From: Phocoena phocoena
Lineage: Eukaryota > Chordata > Mammalia > Artiodactyla > Phocoenidae
DNA length: 64,000 bases
Assembly (NCBI RefSeq): GCF_963924675.1
Contig: NC_089221.1
Span: 136,070,263-136,134,262 of the forward strand
Reading direction: 5' to 3'
Positions 12,454 to 22,832 of this stretch are shown here, in pieces. The translations under genes were made by a program, and so were the position numbers. Numbering within the stretch: the stretch's first letter is position 1; each line of letters starts with the position of its first letter. The notes under the pieces are model-generated. The model did not search any database and was not told where the DNA came from. It saw only the letters and a list, made by a program, of their open reading frames with translations.

Positions 12454-14277
12454 AGGGCCATCATTCACGGGAGTAGGAGGCTCCCAGCATGCTCCAGTGG
12501 CCAACAGAGGACCCACGTCGCCAAGGCGATGTGAGCTAGCCAGGCAGGAGTGACCTGACATCAGAGGGCCCACCTCACAGAATGGTAGGGAACCCAGCCA
12601 GGATCAGACTCTGCCCAGAGGGCCCACATCACCAAGGTGATGGGAACCAGGCAGGAGTGTCCTCACACTAGTGGGGCCACATCACCGAAAAGTGAGGGAC
12701 CCAGCACACGTGGCCTCAAACCAGAGGACACACATCACAAGGGAGCTGGGATTGAGGCAGGCAGGAGGAGCCTCCAAACAGAGGGACCATAGAATTAAAG
12801 AGGTGAAGAATCCCGCAGTTGGAACCTCCCAGCAGGCGGCCAGGAGCAGCGAGACTATGGGATCCAGGCCGGAGTGATCTCACACCAGAGGGCCGTCATC
12901 ATGAAACTGTGAGCAACCTAGGCGTTGGGATCTCAGAGCAGAAGGCCCACATTCCCATGGGGTTGGGAACCTGTCAGAAGTGTACTCGCACCACAGGGCA
13001 CACATCAGAGAATTTAGGGAAACCCAGGAGTTAGGGCCTGACGCCAGAGGGCCCTCATTACCAAGGGGAGGAGACTCCAATCAGGCACCAACACCCAACT
13101 GAGGTCCCACGTCGCCAAGGTGACGTGTGACAGCCAGGTAGGAGTGACCTCACCGCAGAGGGCCTACCTCACAGAAGGGTGAGGAACACAGCCAGGATAA
13201 GACTCTCACCAGAGGGCCCACATCACCAAGGTGATCAGAACCAGGCAGGAGAGTCTTCACACCAGTGTGGCCACGTCATAGAAAGGTGAGGAACCCAGCA
13301 CATGTGGCCTAAACCAGAAGACCCACATCTCCAAGGGGCTCGGAATGAGGCAGGCAGGAGTAGCCTCACAACACAGGGCCCATAGAATAAAAAAGCTGAG
13401 GAATCCAGCAATGGGAACCTCCCAGCAGGCGGCCAAGAGCACCAAGTCTATGCGATTCAGGCCGCAGTAAACTCACAGCAGAGGGTCCACATCATGAAAC
13501 TGCGAGCAACCCAGCCATTTGGACCTCAGAGCAGAAGGTCCACATCCCCAAGGTGTTGGGAGCATGGCAGGAGTGTCCTCGCACCACTTAGCACATATCA
13601 GAAAATGTGGGTACCCAGCAGTTAGGGCCTGACGCCAGAGGGCCCTCATCACTGAGGGGAGGAGGCTCCCAGCATGTTCCAACTACCACAAGAGGGCCCA
13701 CGTCGCCAAGGCGGGGTGTGCCAGCCAGGCAGGAGTGACCTCACAGCAGACGGCCCACCTCAAAGAAGTGTGAGGAACCCAACCAGGATCAGACTCTCAC
13801 CAGAGGGCCCATATCACCAAGGGGACGGGAACCAGGCACGAGTGTCCTCACACCAGTGGGGCCACATCACTAAAACATGAGGAAACTGGCACATGTGGCC
13901 ACAAACCAGAGGACCTACATCACCAAGGGGCTGGGAGTGACACAGGCAGGAGGAGCCTCCCAACACAGGGCCCAAAGAATAAAAAAGGTGAGGAACCCAG
14001 CAGTTGGAACTTCCCAGCAGGCGGCCCAGAGTACAGAGGCTATGGGATCTAGGAATGAGTGAACTAACACCAGAGAGCTAACATCAGGAAACTGTGAGCA
14101 ACCCAGTCGTTGGAACCTCAGAGCAGAAGGCCCATATCGCCATGGGGATGGGAACATTTCACGAGTGTCCTGGCATCACTGGGCTCACATCAGAAAACCT
14201 GGGGAGCCCAGCAGTTAGAGCCTGACGCCAGAGGGACCTCATCACCGAGGACAGGAGTCTCCAAAAGGATCCAACTG

Positions 14278-14289
14278 CCACCAGAGGGC
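14278..14289 (+). promoter_or_regulatory. Possible CTCF core motif
   Basis: CCACCAGAGGGC matches the widely used CTCF core CCASYAGRKGGC at all positions and is preceded by ACTG. Most other units carry one-mismatch forms such as CCACCAGAGGGT at 16,697-16,708 and TCACCAGAGGGC in several subunits. The match is short and occupancy is not shown by sequence. Confidence 0.35.
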
Positions 14290-16170
14290 CGACGTCACCA
14301 AGGCAATGGGAGCAAGCCAGGCAGGAGTTACCTCAGAGCACAGGGCCCACCTCACAGAACGGTAAGGAACCCAGCCAGGATCAGACTCTCACCAGAGGGG
14401 CCACATCACCAAGGGGCTGGGAAACAGGCACGAGTGTCCTCACACCATTGGGGCCACATCATCGAAAGGTGAGGGACCCAGCACACGTGGCCTCACACCA
14501 GAGGACACACATCACAACGGGGCTGGGATTGAGGCAGGCAGGAGGAGCCTCAAAACAGAGGGCCCATAGAATAAAAAAGGTGAGGAATCCCGCAGTTGGA
14601 ACCTCCCAGCAGGCGCCCAGGAGCAGCAAGCCTATGGGATCTAGGCCGGAATGAACGCACATCAGAGGGCCCTCATCATGAAACTGTGAGCACCCCAGCC
14701 GTTGGGACCTCAGAGCAGAAGGCCCAAATTCCCATGGGGTTGGGAACCTGACAGGAGTGTACTCGCACCACAGGTCGCACATCTGCAAATTTTGGGAGCC
14801 CAGGAGTTAGGGTCTGACGCAAGAGGGCCCTCATTACCGAGGGACGGAGACTCGCAGCAGACACCAACTCCCAACTGAGGGCCCACGTCACCAAGGTGAT
14901 GTGTGCCAGCCAGGCAGGAGTGACCTCACCGCACAGGGCCTACCTCACAGAAGGGTGAGGAAACCAGCCAGGATAAGACTCTCACCAGAGGGCCCACATC
15001 ACCAAGGGGATCGGAACCAGGCAGGAGGGTCCTCACACCAGTGTGGCCACATTATAGAAAGGTGAGGAACCCAGAACATGTGGCCTAAAACAGGGGACCC
15101 ACATCTCCAAGGGGCTAGGAGTGAGGCAAGCAGGAGTATCCTCACAAAACAGAGCCCACAGAATAAAAGTTGTGAGGAATCCAGCAGTTGGAACCGGCCA
15201 GTAGGCCGCCCAGAGCACAGAGTCTATGGGATCCAGGCCACAGCAAACTCACAGCAGAGGTCCCACATCATGAAACTGTGAGCAACCCAGCGGATGGGAC
15301 CTCAGAGCAGAAGGCCCACATCCCTATGGGGATGGGAACCTGACAGGAGTGTCCTCGGCCCACTTCCACGAATCAGAAAATGTGGGAACCCAGCAGTTAG
15401 GACCTGAGGCCAGAGGACCCTCATCACCGAGGGGAGGAGGCTCCCAGCAGGCTCTAACTGCCACCATAAGGCCGATGTCACCAAGGCGGGGTGTGCCAAC
15501 CAGGCAGGAGTGACCTCAGAGCAGAAAGCCCACCTCACAGAAGTGTGAGGAACCCAACAAGGATCAGACTGTCACCAGAGGGCCAACATCACCAAGGGAA
15601 TGGGAACCAGGCAGGAGTGTCCTCACACCAGTGGGGCTACATCACCATAATTTGAGGGACCCAGCACACGTGGCCTCAAACCTGAGGACACACATCACCA
15701 AGGGGCTGGGAGTGAGGCAGGCCAGAGGATCCTCAAAACAGAGGGACCATAGAATAAAAAAGGTGAGGAATCCCACAGTTGGAACCTCCGGCAGGCAGCC
15801 AGGAGCAGCGAGGCTATGGGATCTAGGCAGGAGTGAACTCACACCAGAGGGCCCTCATCATGAAACTGTGAGCAACACAGCCGTTGGGACCTCAGAGCAG
15901 AAGGCTCACATCCCCATGGGGATGGGAACCTGGCAGGAGTGTCCTTGCACCACTTAGCACGAATCAGAAAATGTGGGAACCCAGCAGTTAGGGCCTGAGG
16001 CCAGAGGGCCCTCATCACTGAGGGGAGGAGGCTCCCAGCAGGCTCCAACTGCCACCATATGGCCGACGTTGCCAAGGCGGGGTGTGCCAGCCAGGCAGGA
16101 GTGAGCTCAGAGCAGAGGGCCCACCTCACAGAAGGGTGAGGAACCTAACCAGGATCAGACTCTCACCAGA

Positions 16171-16278
16171 GGGCCAACATCACCAAGGTGATGGGAACCA
16201 GGCAAGACTGTCCTAACAGCAGTGGGGCCAACATCACCAAGGGAATGGGAACCAGGCAAGAGTGTCCTCACACCAGTG
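16171..16278 (+). repeat. 54 bp tandem duplication inside the GC-rich repeat
   Basis: Two adjacent copies beginning GGGCCAACATCACCAAGG at 16,171 and 16,225, exactly 54 bp apart. This extra subunit explains the 646 bp length of its higher-order unit. It shows that the 54 bp element is itself gained and lost as a block. It is also present in copy B at 60,631-60,738. Confidence 0.85.
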
Positions 16279-17220
16279 TGGCCACATTATAGAAAGGTGA
16301 GGAACACAGCACATGTGGCCTCAAACAAGGGGACACACATCACGAAGGGGCTGGGAGTGAGGCATGCAGGAGGAGACGCACAACCGAGGGCCCATAGAAT
16401 AAAAAAGGTGAGGAATCGAGAAGTTGGAAACTCCAAGCTGGAGGCCCAGAGCACTGACACTATGGGATACAGGCCAGAGTGAACACACAGCAAAGGGCCC
16501 ACATCATGAAACTGTGAGCAACCCAGCAGTTGGGACCACAGAACAGAAGTCCCACATGCCCATGGGGATGGGAACCTGGCAGGAGTGACTCGCACCACTG
16601 GGCACACATCAGAAAATGTGTGGAGCCCAGCACTTAGGGCCTGACACCAGAAGGCCCTCATCACTGAGGGGAGGAGGCCCCAGCACACTCCAACTGCCAC
16701 CAGAGGGTCCACATCGCCAAGGCGACGTGCGCCAGCCAGGCAGGATTGACCTCACAGCAGAGGGCCCACATCATGAAAGTGTGAGCAACCCAGCCGTTAG
16801 GACCTCAGAACAGAAGGCCCACACGCTCATGAGGATGGGAACCTGGCAGGAGTGCCCTCGTACCACTTAGCACGTATCAGAAAATGTGGGAACCCCGCCA
16901 TTAGGGTCTGACGCCAGAGGGCCTCATCACCGCGGGAAGGAGGCTCCCAGCAGGCTCCAACTGCCACCAGGGTGCCGAAGTCAACAAGGCGGGTTGTGCC
17001 AGCCAGGCAGGAGTGACCTCAGAGAAGAGGGCTCACCTCACGGATGTGTGAGGAACCCAACCAGGATCAGAGTCTCACCAGAGGGCCCACATCACCAAGG
17101 GGATGGGAACCAGGCAGGAGTGTCCACACACCAGTGGGGCCACATCATCAAAAGATGAGGAACCCATCACATATGGCCTCAAACCTGAGGACATACATCA
17201 CCATGTGGCTGGGAGTGAGG

Positions 17221-18348
17221 CAGGTATCTGGAGGGGCACATTTAACTCTAATTTCCCACCAGGAAGAGGAATTAACCAAAGGCTCAGAGTGCCGTGCTGG
17301 ACCCTGATTATGGCCTGAAGCAAACCTGCAGTTTTGTGGCCAGCTTACAAGGAAGCGAGTTAAGAAAGGAGCTCAGGGGCACTGTAATTCACAAACCTGC
17401 AGAGATAAATGACAGCTATTGGCAAAAATATATCGAAGTAAGTCTGCAAAGAGGACTTGAAAACGAGGCAGAATTGCAGGAATCATATTTCAAGAGGTAG
17501 ATTGGAATTACATTTAAAGCATATGAAAAGCGGCAGATCTTTGACAGTGATGCACATGGACAAAAAGTGCATATACATTTTTCCTGAATATATTCAGGAA
17601 AAAACGCATATGAACATTTTGGCCAACCAAGCACTCCAGCAATGGAAATCCACACTACAATGAAGTCACATTTCCCATTCGTCAAAAAGGCCATCTGAAT
17701 AAAGTGTAAAAACCAGAAACACAGGACAGGCCATGGAGAACAGGGAGCCGTGTTATGCTGATGGGCGGGATGTAAATTGCCAACAGACACTCTGGAGATG
17801 TTCATGGTGTATCCTGAAACATCTAAAAAACAAAGCTACAGAGCCTAGGGCACTTCCACTTTTGGCCCTATAGCTTAGGAAAATTAAAATCAACAAGACA
17901 CAGCCAACACAAAATTTAGGGCTGCTGTGTTTACAAGAACCTCGAGTCCAGTACAAATTAAATATCCCAGAAAGAAAAAAATGGATAAAGAAGTTGTGCT
18001 ACTTACGTACAACGGAATATCACTCAGCAGTGAAATCAATGTCATCAGGCCTGTAGCAGCAAATTGAGTGGATTTAATTATGATGATTCTAAGAGAAATA
18101 TATCACACAAAGAAAGATAATTATCATAAGATATCACTAATAGAGGGAGTGTAAACTTGGCTACACATAAACTGAATTACAAAACCGAACAGAGTCTCAC
18201 ATTTAGATAAAAACCTTATGCTTGCTTAAGGGGAAAGTTGAGTTGGGCTGCTGTATAAAAACAGATTGAAATTAGCACACATACCATTCCATAAGCCAAA
18301 TACGTAATAAACAAGACCTACTCTTTGCTCAACGAAATAGACTCATCC
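17221..18348 (+). repeat. Diverged satellite, copy A
   Basis: Satellite resumes at phase about 927, near AGGTATCTGGAGGGGCAC. It runs through the end of one monomer and into the next (phase 1 near 18,037), then is cut by a sense L1 at phase about 320. It is clearly more diverged than the arrays. The palindrome is still recognisable at 17,556-17,626, with CCTGAATATATTCAGG intact at its centre and mismatched outer arms. Confidence 0.88.
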
Positions 18349-19070
18349 ATGGTGTATCACCTCACACCTATTAGAATGGGCATCATCAGAAAATCTACAA
18401 ACAACAAATGCTGGAAACGGTGTGGAGATAAGGAATCCTCTTCCACTATTGTTGGGAACGTAAATTGATACAGTCACTGTGGAGAACATTATGGAGTTTC
18501 TTATAAAACTAAGAATAGAATTACCATATGATACAGCAATCCCTCTACTGGGCATATACCCAGACAAAACCATAAATCAAAAAGAGACATTCACCACAAT
18601 GTTCATTGCATCACTATTTACACTATCCAGGAAATGGAAGCAACCTAAATGCCCACAGACAGACGAATGCATAAAGATGTGGTACATATATAAAATGGAA
18701 TATTACTAAGCCATAAAAAGGAATGAAATTGGGACATTTGTAGAGACGTTGATGGATCTAGAGACTGTCATACAGAGTGAAGTAAGTCAGAAAGAGAAAA
18801 ACAAATCTTGTATATTAATGCATATATGTGGAACCTAGAAAAATTGTACAGATGAACCGTTTTGCAAGGCAGAAATAGAGCAATACATGTATACAACAAA
18901 CGTATGGACAACAAGGGGGGAAAGCTGTTGGGGATGGTGGTGGGAGGAGTTGAGATATTGGGATTGGTATGTATACATTTATATGTATAAAGTAGATAAC
19001 CAAAAACAACCTGCTGTATAAAAATATAAAATTAAATTCAAAATAAAAAAATAAAATTAAAAAAGTAAAA
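18349..19070 (+). mobile_element. 5'-truncated L1, sense
   Basis: Starts in the C-terminal part of L1 ORF2 (ATCACCTCACACC, then AACAACAAATGCTGG), continues through a 3' UTR and ends in an A-rich, degraded tail around 19,020-19,070. It interrupts diverged satellite on its left. Satellite does not resume on its right, and I find no clear target-site duplication. It starts close to the ORF2 position at which the L1-derived part of the satellite monomer starts. Confidence 0.87.
18479..18709 (+). pseudogene. L1 ORF2 C-terminal fragment
   Basis: Seventy-six codons with the L1 ORF2 tail signatures ELPYDTAIPLLGIYP, TMFIASLFTLSRKWKQPKCP and MWYIYKMEYY, then a stop. A codon is missing in the usual DEWIKKMW stretch (here DECIKMW). 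It lacks all catalytic domains. Confidence 0.87.
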
Positions 19071-20399
19071 CAGAAAAATATTCTTCCCTTCACATACATG
19101 TATTTATATGAATAAATTATTTCCATGCTTATATCTGTAAATACACAAAAGAGGAATAAAATCTACCTTGAACCAAAAACGAAAAAAAGATAAAAAAAAA
19201 CAGAACCCACCAGTTACACAGAGGAAAACCGTTTCAGGGCACTTGCTCCAATTGCAAACAATTCTGAAGTTGGTCAGTGGTGGGGAATCATCTCCCGTTC
19301 AGCCAGCATGCTCCTCGCAACAAGCGTCCTCACTGCAAAGCTGGTGGACCGTGCCGAGGTATCTGTGAGTAAACGTGGGCCGAGCCCCAGGCCAGCTGCT
19401 GCTGAAATGTTCCCACCCTTCCAAGGCTAAACACCTGAATATGTACAAGGACTTGAAAACCTAGAGGAAGGGCCATGGAGCCACATGAGGGACAGCATGC
19501 CAGCCGACTTGGTGCCTGCAGGCCAGCCAGGATGGTCCTGGCCCTGGGTGCTCTTCTGGAAGCTCTCCATTTCCCTGCCTGAGATACCCCTGCTGTCCCG
19601 GCCCCCACTGCTTTCTTCCTTCCTCACCTGTGCCCAGGGAGAAATTCCAGCGGCAGGTGTGGGTGACACATCCTCTTCTTTAGCAGGTAGCATCTTGGCA
19701 ACTGCTGCAGAAAGTCCAGCAGAGCCCCACTCACACTGGGACACCCACAAAGCCGTGGCCTCTCACTCCCTCCCACCAGCCCAGCCCCGAGACTGCTGAC
19801 AGGGCAGAGAAAATGGCGTCAGGCACAGCTGCAGGGGCTCTTGCTGCCTGGAGCGGTGTTTATATTGATCTCAACCCAGGCACACCTGGGGAGGGCTGGC
19901 CGGCACGGTCAGGCTTCCCAAGCCAGCCAATAATCACCCCTCAGGGGCTCACAGTTGCTGAAAATGGAACTTGCTGAATTGGCCAGGTCCAAGGAACAGG
20001 TGTGGGCTCCTGAGAGTCAGGATAGACAAGGGGCTGCAGCTCTGGCTTGTTTTCTAATTATATTATCTGGCCCATGAGTGGGAGACAACTTCAAGAAAAC
20101 CCTCTCCTAATGAGAGGAACCCAGGAGTCAGGGAGAGGAGGGGTGGGTGGTGGTTGGAGACAGAGGCCTGGTGCCCCGGTGCAGTGGAAGTCTCTGGAAG
20201 ACCAGGTGGAGGAGGCCGCACAGAGTGATGCCCAGGGTCACAGACCTGTCAGAGCTGCTGTTTGTTAGTTCAAGTCCTGCTCTGAGGTGCTCTGTGTCAG
20301 ATCTGAGCGACAGGTGAGCTGGGAGTGCTCTGCAATGAGGGCTATGTGCACGGTTCCTGTGTGCCCAGCCCTGCCAAGGTACCTGCAAGGGTAGCTCTG
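19071..20399. other. Non-satellite DNA, no gene recognised
   Basis: AT-rich to about 19,200 (A tracts, TATTTATATGAATAAAT), then GC-richer. It contains no satellite, no L1 and no GC-rich repeat. Open frames of about 100 codons on both strands overlap each other and resemble nothing I know. The first ~470 bp recur at 63,532-64,000. A TTTATATTGATCTC near 19,858 and a CCAATAATCACC near 19,926 look LTR-like or promoter-like, but not enough to call. Confidence 0.7.
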
Positions 20400-20590
20400 T
20401 ATCCTGGGAGGGGCCTGACCACGGGAGCCCCATGGACTGCAGAGGACCTGCCCAGGGAATCCCATATCCTGGGAGGGGCCTGAACACGAGAGCCCCGTGG
20501 GCTGGGGTGGGGGTAGGGTACCTGCCCAGGTGAGCTCCATATCCTGGGATTGGCCTGACCTCGAGAGCCCCATGGGCTGCTGGAGTCCTG
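20400..20590 (+). repeat. Three-copy minisatellite
   Basis: Three imperfect copies, each beginning TATCCTGGGA at 20,400, 20,465 and 20,540 (steps of 65 and 75 bp). Each is followed by GGCCTGA, GAGCCCC and usually CCTGCCCAGG. It abuts the start of the retroviral remnant. Confidence 0.8.
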
Positions 20591-21620
20591 GTAAAGGATG
20601 TCAGGACAGTCAGTGAAGCCACTGAGGATATACCTCCAGTAGTTCCTAAATCCTACACCCTGCTGGTCATTCTACCAACCACCAGGACTTGGTATTCTGT
20701 ATTAGTCTTCACTGATGCCTTCTTTTGTATTCCATTAGTCCCAGAGTCACAAGAAATTTTGGCTTGTGAGTGACAGGACTCAACATACAACTAAAACAAT
20801 ACTTCCAGGCTGTCTTGCCCCAAGGGTTCAAAAATTCCCACACCATCTTTGGGGAAAGCTCAGCTAAAGACCTAAAAGTTCTACCTCTGGAAAAGGAAAC
20901 ACTCCTTCAATATTCAGACGACATTCTGATCGCCAGCCCTACTAAGGAGGCCTCAGAACTACCAAGCCAATAAAGGATAGAAGTTGTCCACCAAAAAGCT
21001 CAAGTATCACAGACTACGGTGACCTGCCTGGGCTTCATTCTCACAGAAGGTCGGAGAAGCCCATCCCAGGAAAGGGAAGAAACAATTTACAGCCTTACCC
21101 CTTTCTGAAACTAGAAGACAGCTTAGGGGTTCCTGAGGAAGCCAGGGTTTCCTGCCTCTGGATCCCTAACTACAGTCTACTAGCTGGGCCTCTATATGAA
21201 ACACTGAATGGAAAAGATGATGATCCTTTTGAATAGAATCCAGAAGTGGCCTTTCAAGAATGGAAAGAGCAGTCAATTCAGACCCTTGCCCTGGAACTCC
21301 CTAATTTAGCTAAACCCTTTGACCTTTACATTCCTGGTGAAAGGTGAATCGCCATTGGAGTATTAGTGCAAAAACTGGGACCACTTGAAATGGAACAATG
21401 CAAGAATGCCATCCAGGTAGGATAAACTATGGTCACCAAGGGGCTTGGCCCACCGCCACATCTGGCCAAGATACTGGTGGTATCTGAAAACCTGGAAATC
21501 AGCAGCCCAAAAGGCCACCTGCCTTCTAAGGGAAACGGACCCCACGTGGTGATCCTAACCCCCAACCATGCCCTGAAGTTGCAGGGTTTGCTCCGTGGGC
21601 ACACTGACCTCGATTGAGGA
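20591..21620 (+). pseudogene. Broken retroviral pol (RT to RNase H)
   Basis: Conceptual translation shows reverse transcriptase landmarks. A motif-A type TDAFF lies at about 20,711-20,725 and the catalytic YxDD motif, as YSDD, at 20,911-20,922. A PQGFKNS stretch precedes it, and an IGVLVQKLGP stretch typical of the RNase H start is near 21,355. Motif A and YSDD are in different frames, and in-frame stops follow motif A, so the gene is dead. Sequence class is gamma-like by its motif wording. The exact family is not determined. Confidence 0.82.
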
Positions 21621-21939
21621 GGCCCTCCAACTCCAACCTCCAGAGAGATAACCGGGGGCAACGGGGCACCATGACGACCCGTGTGACCATCACTTGACCT
21701 GGAGTTTCTCTCATAAAACAACAAGAGTGTGTCCCAAAAGAGTAGACTACTGCTTGCAGTACTTACTGTACCCAGAGGGGAGCTAATAATCTTGGCGGGG
21801 GAACCGTATATCATGCTGTCACCATAGAAAAGCCTACAGACACCCTGATGATGGTGGCCAATAAGACCGGCTGGACTCCTGTTTACTTCCAAAGGCTCTT
21901 GACTCAGTGACCATCATGATCCTTCATCACCACTGACCC

Positions 21940-22010
21940 TGGACTGTCTGGGAGCTGAGCGGGCAGGATCCTGACACCTGGTGCTGTTTTTACGTTAATT
22001 CAGGGGCCTA
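21940..22010 (+). pseudogene. Env transmembrane fragment (probable)
   Basis: 21,976-22,005 translates as TWCCFYVNSG, resembling the CC-containing loop of gamma-type retroviral transmembrane subunits. Only this short stretch is recognisable, lying between pol and the probable LTR as expected after a large internal deletion. Confidence 0.5.
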
Positions 22011-22034
22011 ATGGAAGAAAGCGCAGACTGTTGG

Positions 22035-22096
22035 TCAGAGCATCTAGGCTGGCAGAAACGGTCAGTCAGAGCATCTAGGCTGGCAGAAACGGTCAG
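22035..22096 (+). repeat. 31 bp tandem duplication
   Basis: TCAGAGCATCTAGGCTGGCA and following bases occur twice in exact tandem, starting at 22,035 and 22,066. It looks like a local slippage duplication within the retroviral remnant. Confidence 0.9.
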
Positions 22097-22401
22097 CCTA
22101 AGGTGGCCGAACAAATGTGGGGCGGAGTGAAACTGGACCTCACAGCGCCACTGCACATCTCCTTTCTGGACCCTTAAAGGTCATTAGAATCTATAACACT
22201 TCCAATACTGGTGCTCAGGTGGACGAGCAGGGAGGCAGGAGGCCTGGGGACAATCAACGTCACCTGGAGGCTGCTGGGGAGAAGTTCTGACCCTCGCCCA
22301 CGGGTATGAAGCCTCCTAACTCAGCACTCAGCAGTTACAGAAGAAGGGTCTGCACCCGCAGCACTCCAAGAATGAGGAAAGGGACAAAAGGCAGAAGAGA
22401 A

Positions 22402-22832
22402 GTTTGTCCCAGGCAAAGCCCCTTAAAAATGCCTGGGAGATAAAAATAGAATCTGGGCAATAAAATAAAGTCTAACCATTTTTATCCTTTGTGCTTTGTC
22501 TAATTTCAGGTGCTCCTAGTGTCCCGCATACAGAGGTTCCACACCCGGCACTTCAGACCAGATTTCCTAGAGCAGAATGGCTCGACGACACTTCAGCTCC
22601 TGGGGCCCAGTTCAGACTCCGTGACATAGAGCCTGAGCTGCAGCCAACCAGGTCCTCGAGAGCTCAGCCCCCTCCCTCCCAGTGACTCTGACAGGATCTC
22701 TACACAGCAGCCCAGCCCACAGCCCACAGGGTAGCACCTCTCCATTCTCTGATCAAAATATAAAGTTTCCTTTGCTTTTGAACCAAACTCAGTCTCGATC
22801 TATTGGCTCCAATGACACTGGGCAGGGGGACA
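22402..22832 (+). mobile_element. Probable ERV 3' LTR
   Basis: Candidate limits are TGTCCCAGGC at 22,402 and GGGGGACA at 22,832 (TG...CA ends). It contains AATAAAATAAAG at 22,459, then TATAAAGTTTCC near 22,760, then a U5-like end with AACTCAGTCTCGATC and CTATTGGCTCC. Limits are a guess; no direct repeats were found. TTGGCGTCCAC just after the end could be taken for a primer-binding site, which would instead make this a 5' LTR. Confidence 0.4.

Larger units (their letters stand above)
12454..17220 (+). repeat. GC-rich tandem repeat, 54 bp subunits in ~592 bp units, copy A
   Basis: Eight higher-order units, marked by GGCTCC-like points at 12,479, 13,073, 13,664, 14,257, 14,849, 15,439, 16,030, 16,676 and 16,942. 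Most steps are 590-594 bp. One unit starts at 13,691 and is composed of 11 related subunits with steps of 57, 54, 53, 54, 56, 54, 53, 53, 53, 52 and 53 bp. Each subunit varies around CAGAGGGCCCACATCACC followed by a GGGAACC and a CAGGAGTG element. The 16,030 unit is 646 bp (one extra subunit) and the 16,676 unit only 266 bp (about six missing). Both strands carry many short open frames, with no shared reading frame across units that would suggest coding. I do not recognise the family; it may relate to GC-rich 'heavy' cetacean satellites, which I cannot test. Confidence 0.9.
10292..19538 (+). repeat. Large duplicated block, copy A
   Basis: Matches 54,161-64,000 almost base for base, with the partner cut by the window end. 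The offset is 43,869 up to the GC-rich repeat, then 44,461, 44,460 and 44,462. The 592 jump is one whole higher-order unit of the GC-rich repeat, present in copy B and missing here. The block contains partial satellite, antisense L1, satellite remnant, GC-rich repeat, diverged satellite, sense L1 and non-satellite DNA. The monomers further left (1-3,493 and 47,349-50,839) also correspond, so the duplicated unit is larger than this block. Confidence 0.93.
20591..22832 (+). mobile_element. Endogenous retrovirus remnant, class I (gamma-like)
   Basis: Degraded provirus in sense orientation. Reverse transcriptase and RNase H-like pol sequence comes first (20,591-21,620), then a short match to the transmembrane part of env near 21,976, then a probable 3' LTR. 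Gag, protease, integrase and most of env are missing, and frames are broken by stops and shifts. It is fixed, inactive sequence. It sits in the only sizeable gap between the two satellite arrays. Confidence 0.8.

Noticed and set aside
12454..17220. Gly/Pro/Arg-rich frames in the GC-rich repeat as a repeat protein
   Set aside because: Subunit lengths vary (52-57 bp, mostly not multiples of 3 together), frames stop within one unit and the reverse strand is just as open.
20128..20622. 164-codon minus-strand frame with repeats
   Set aside because: It is the reverse reading of the three-copy minisatellite and its flank; no start context or domain.
21326..21892. 188-codon minus-strand frame
   Set aside because: Lies antisense to retroviral pol sequence and has no recognisable domain.
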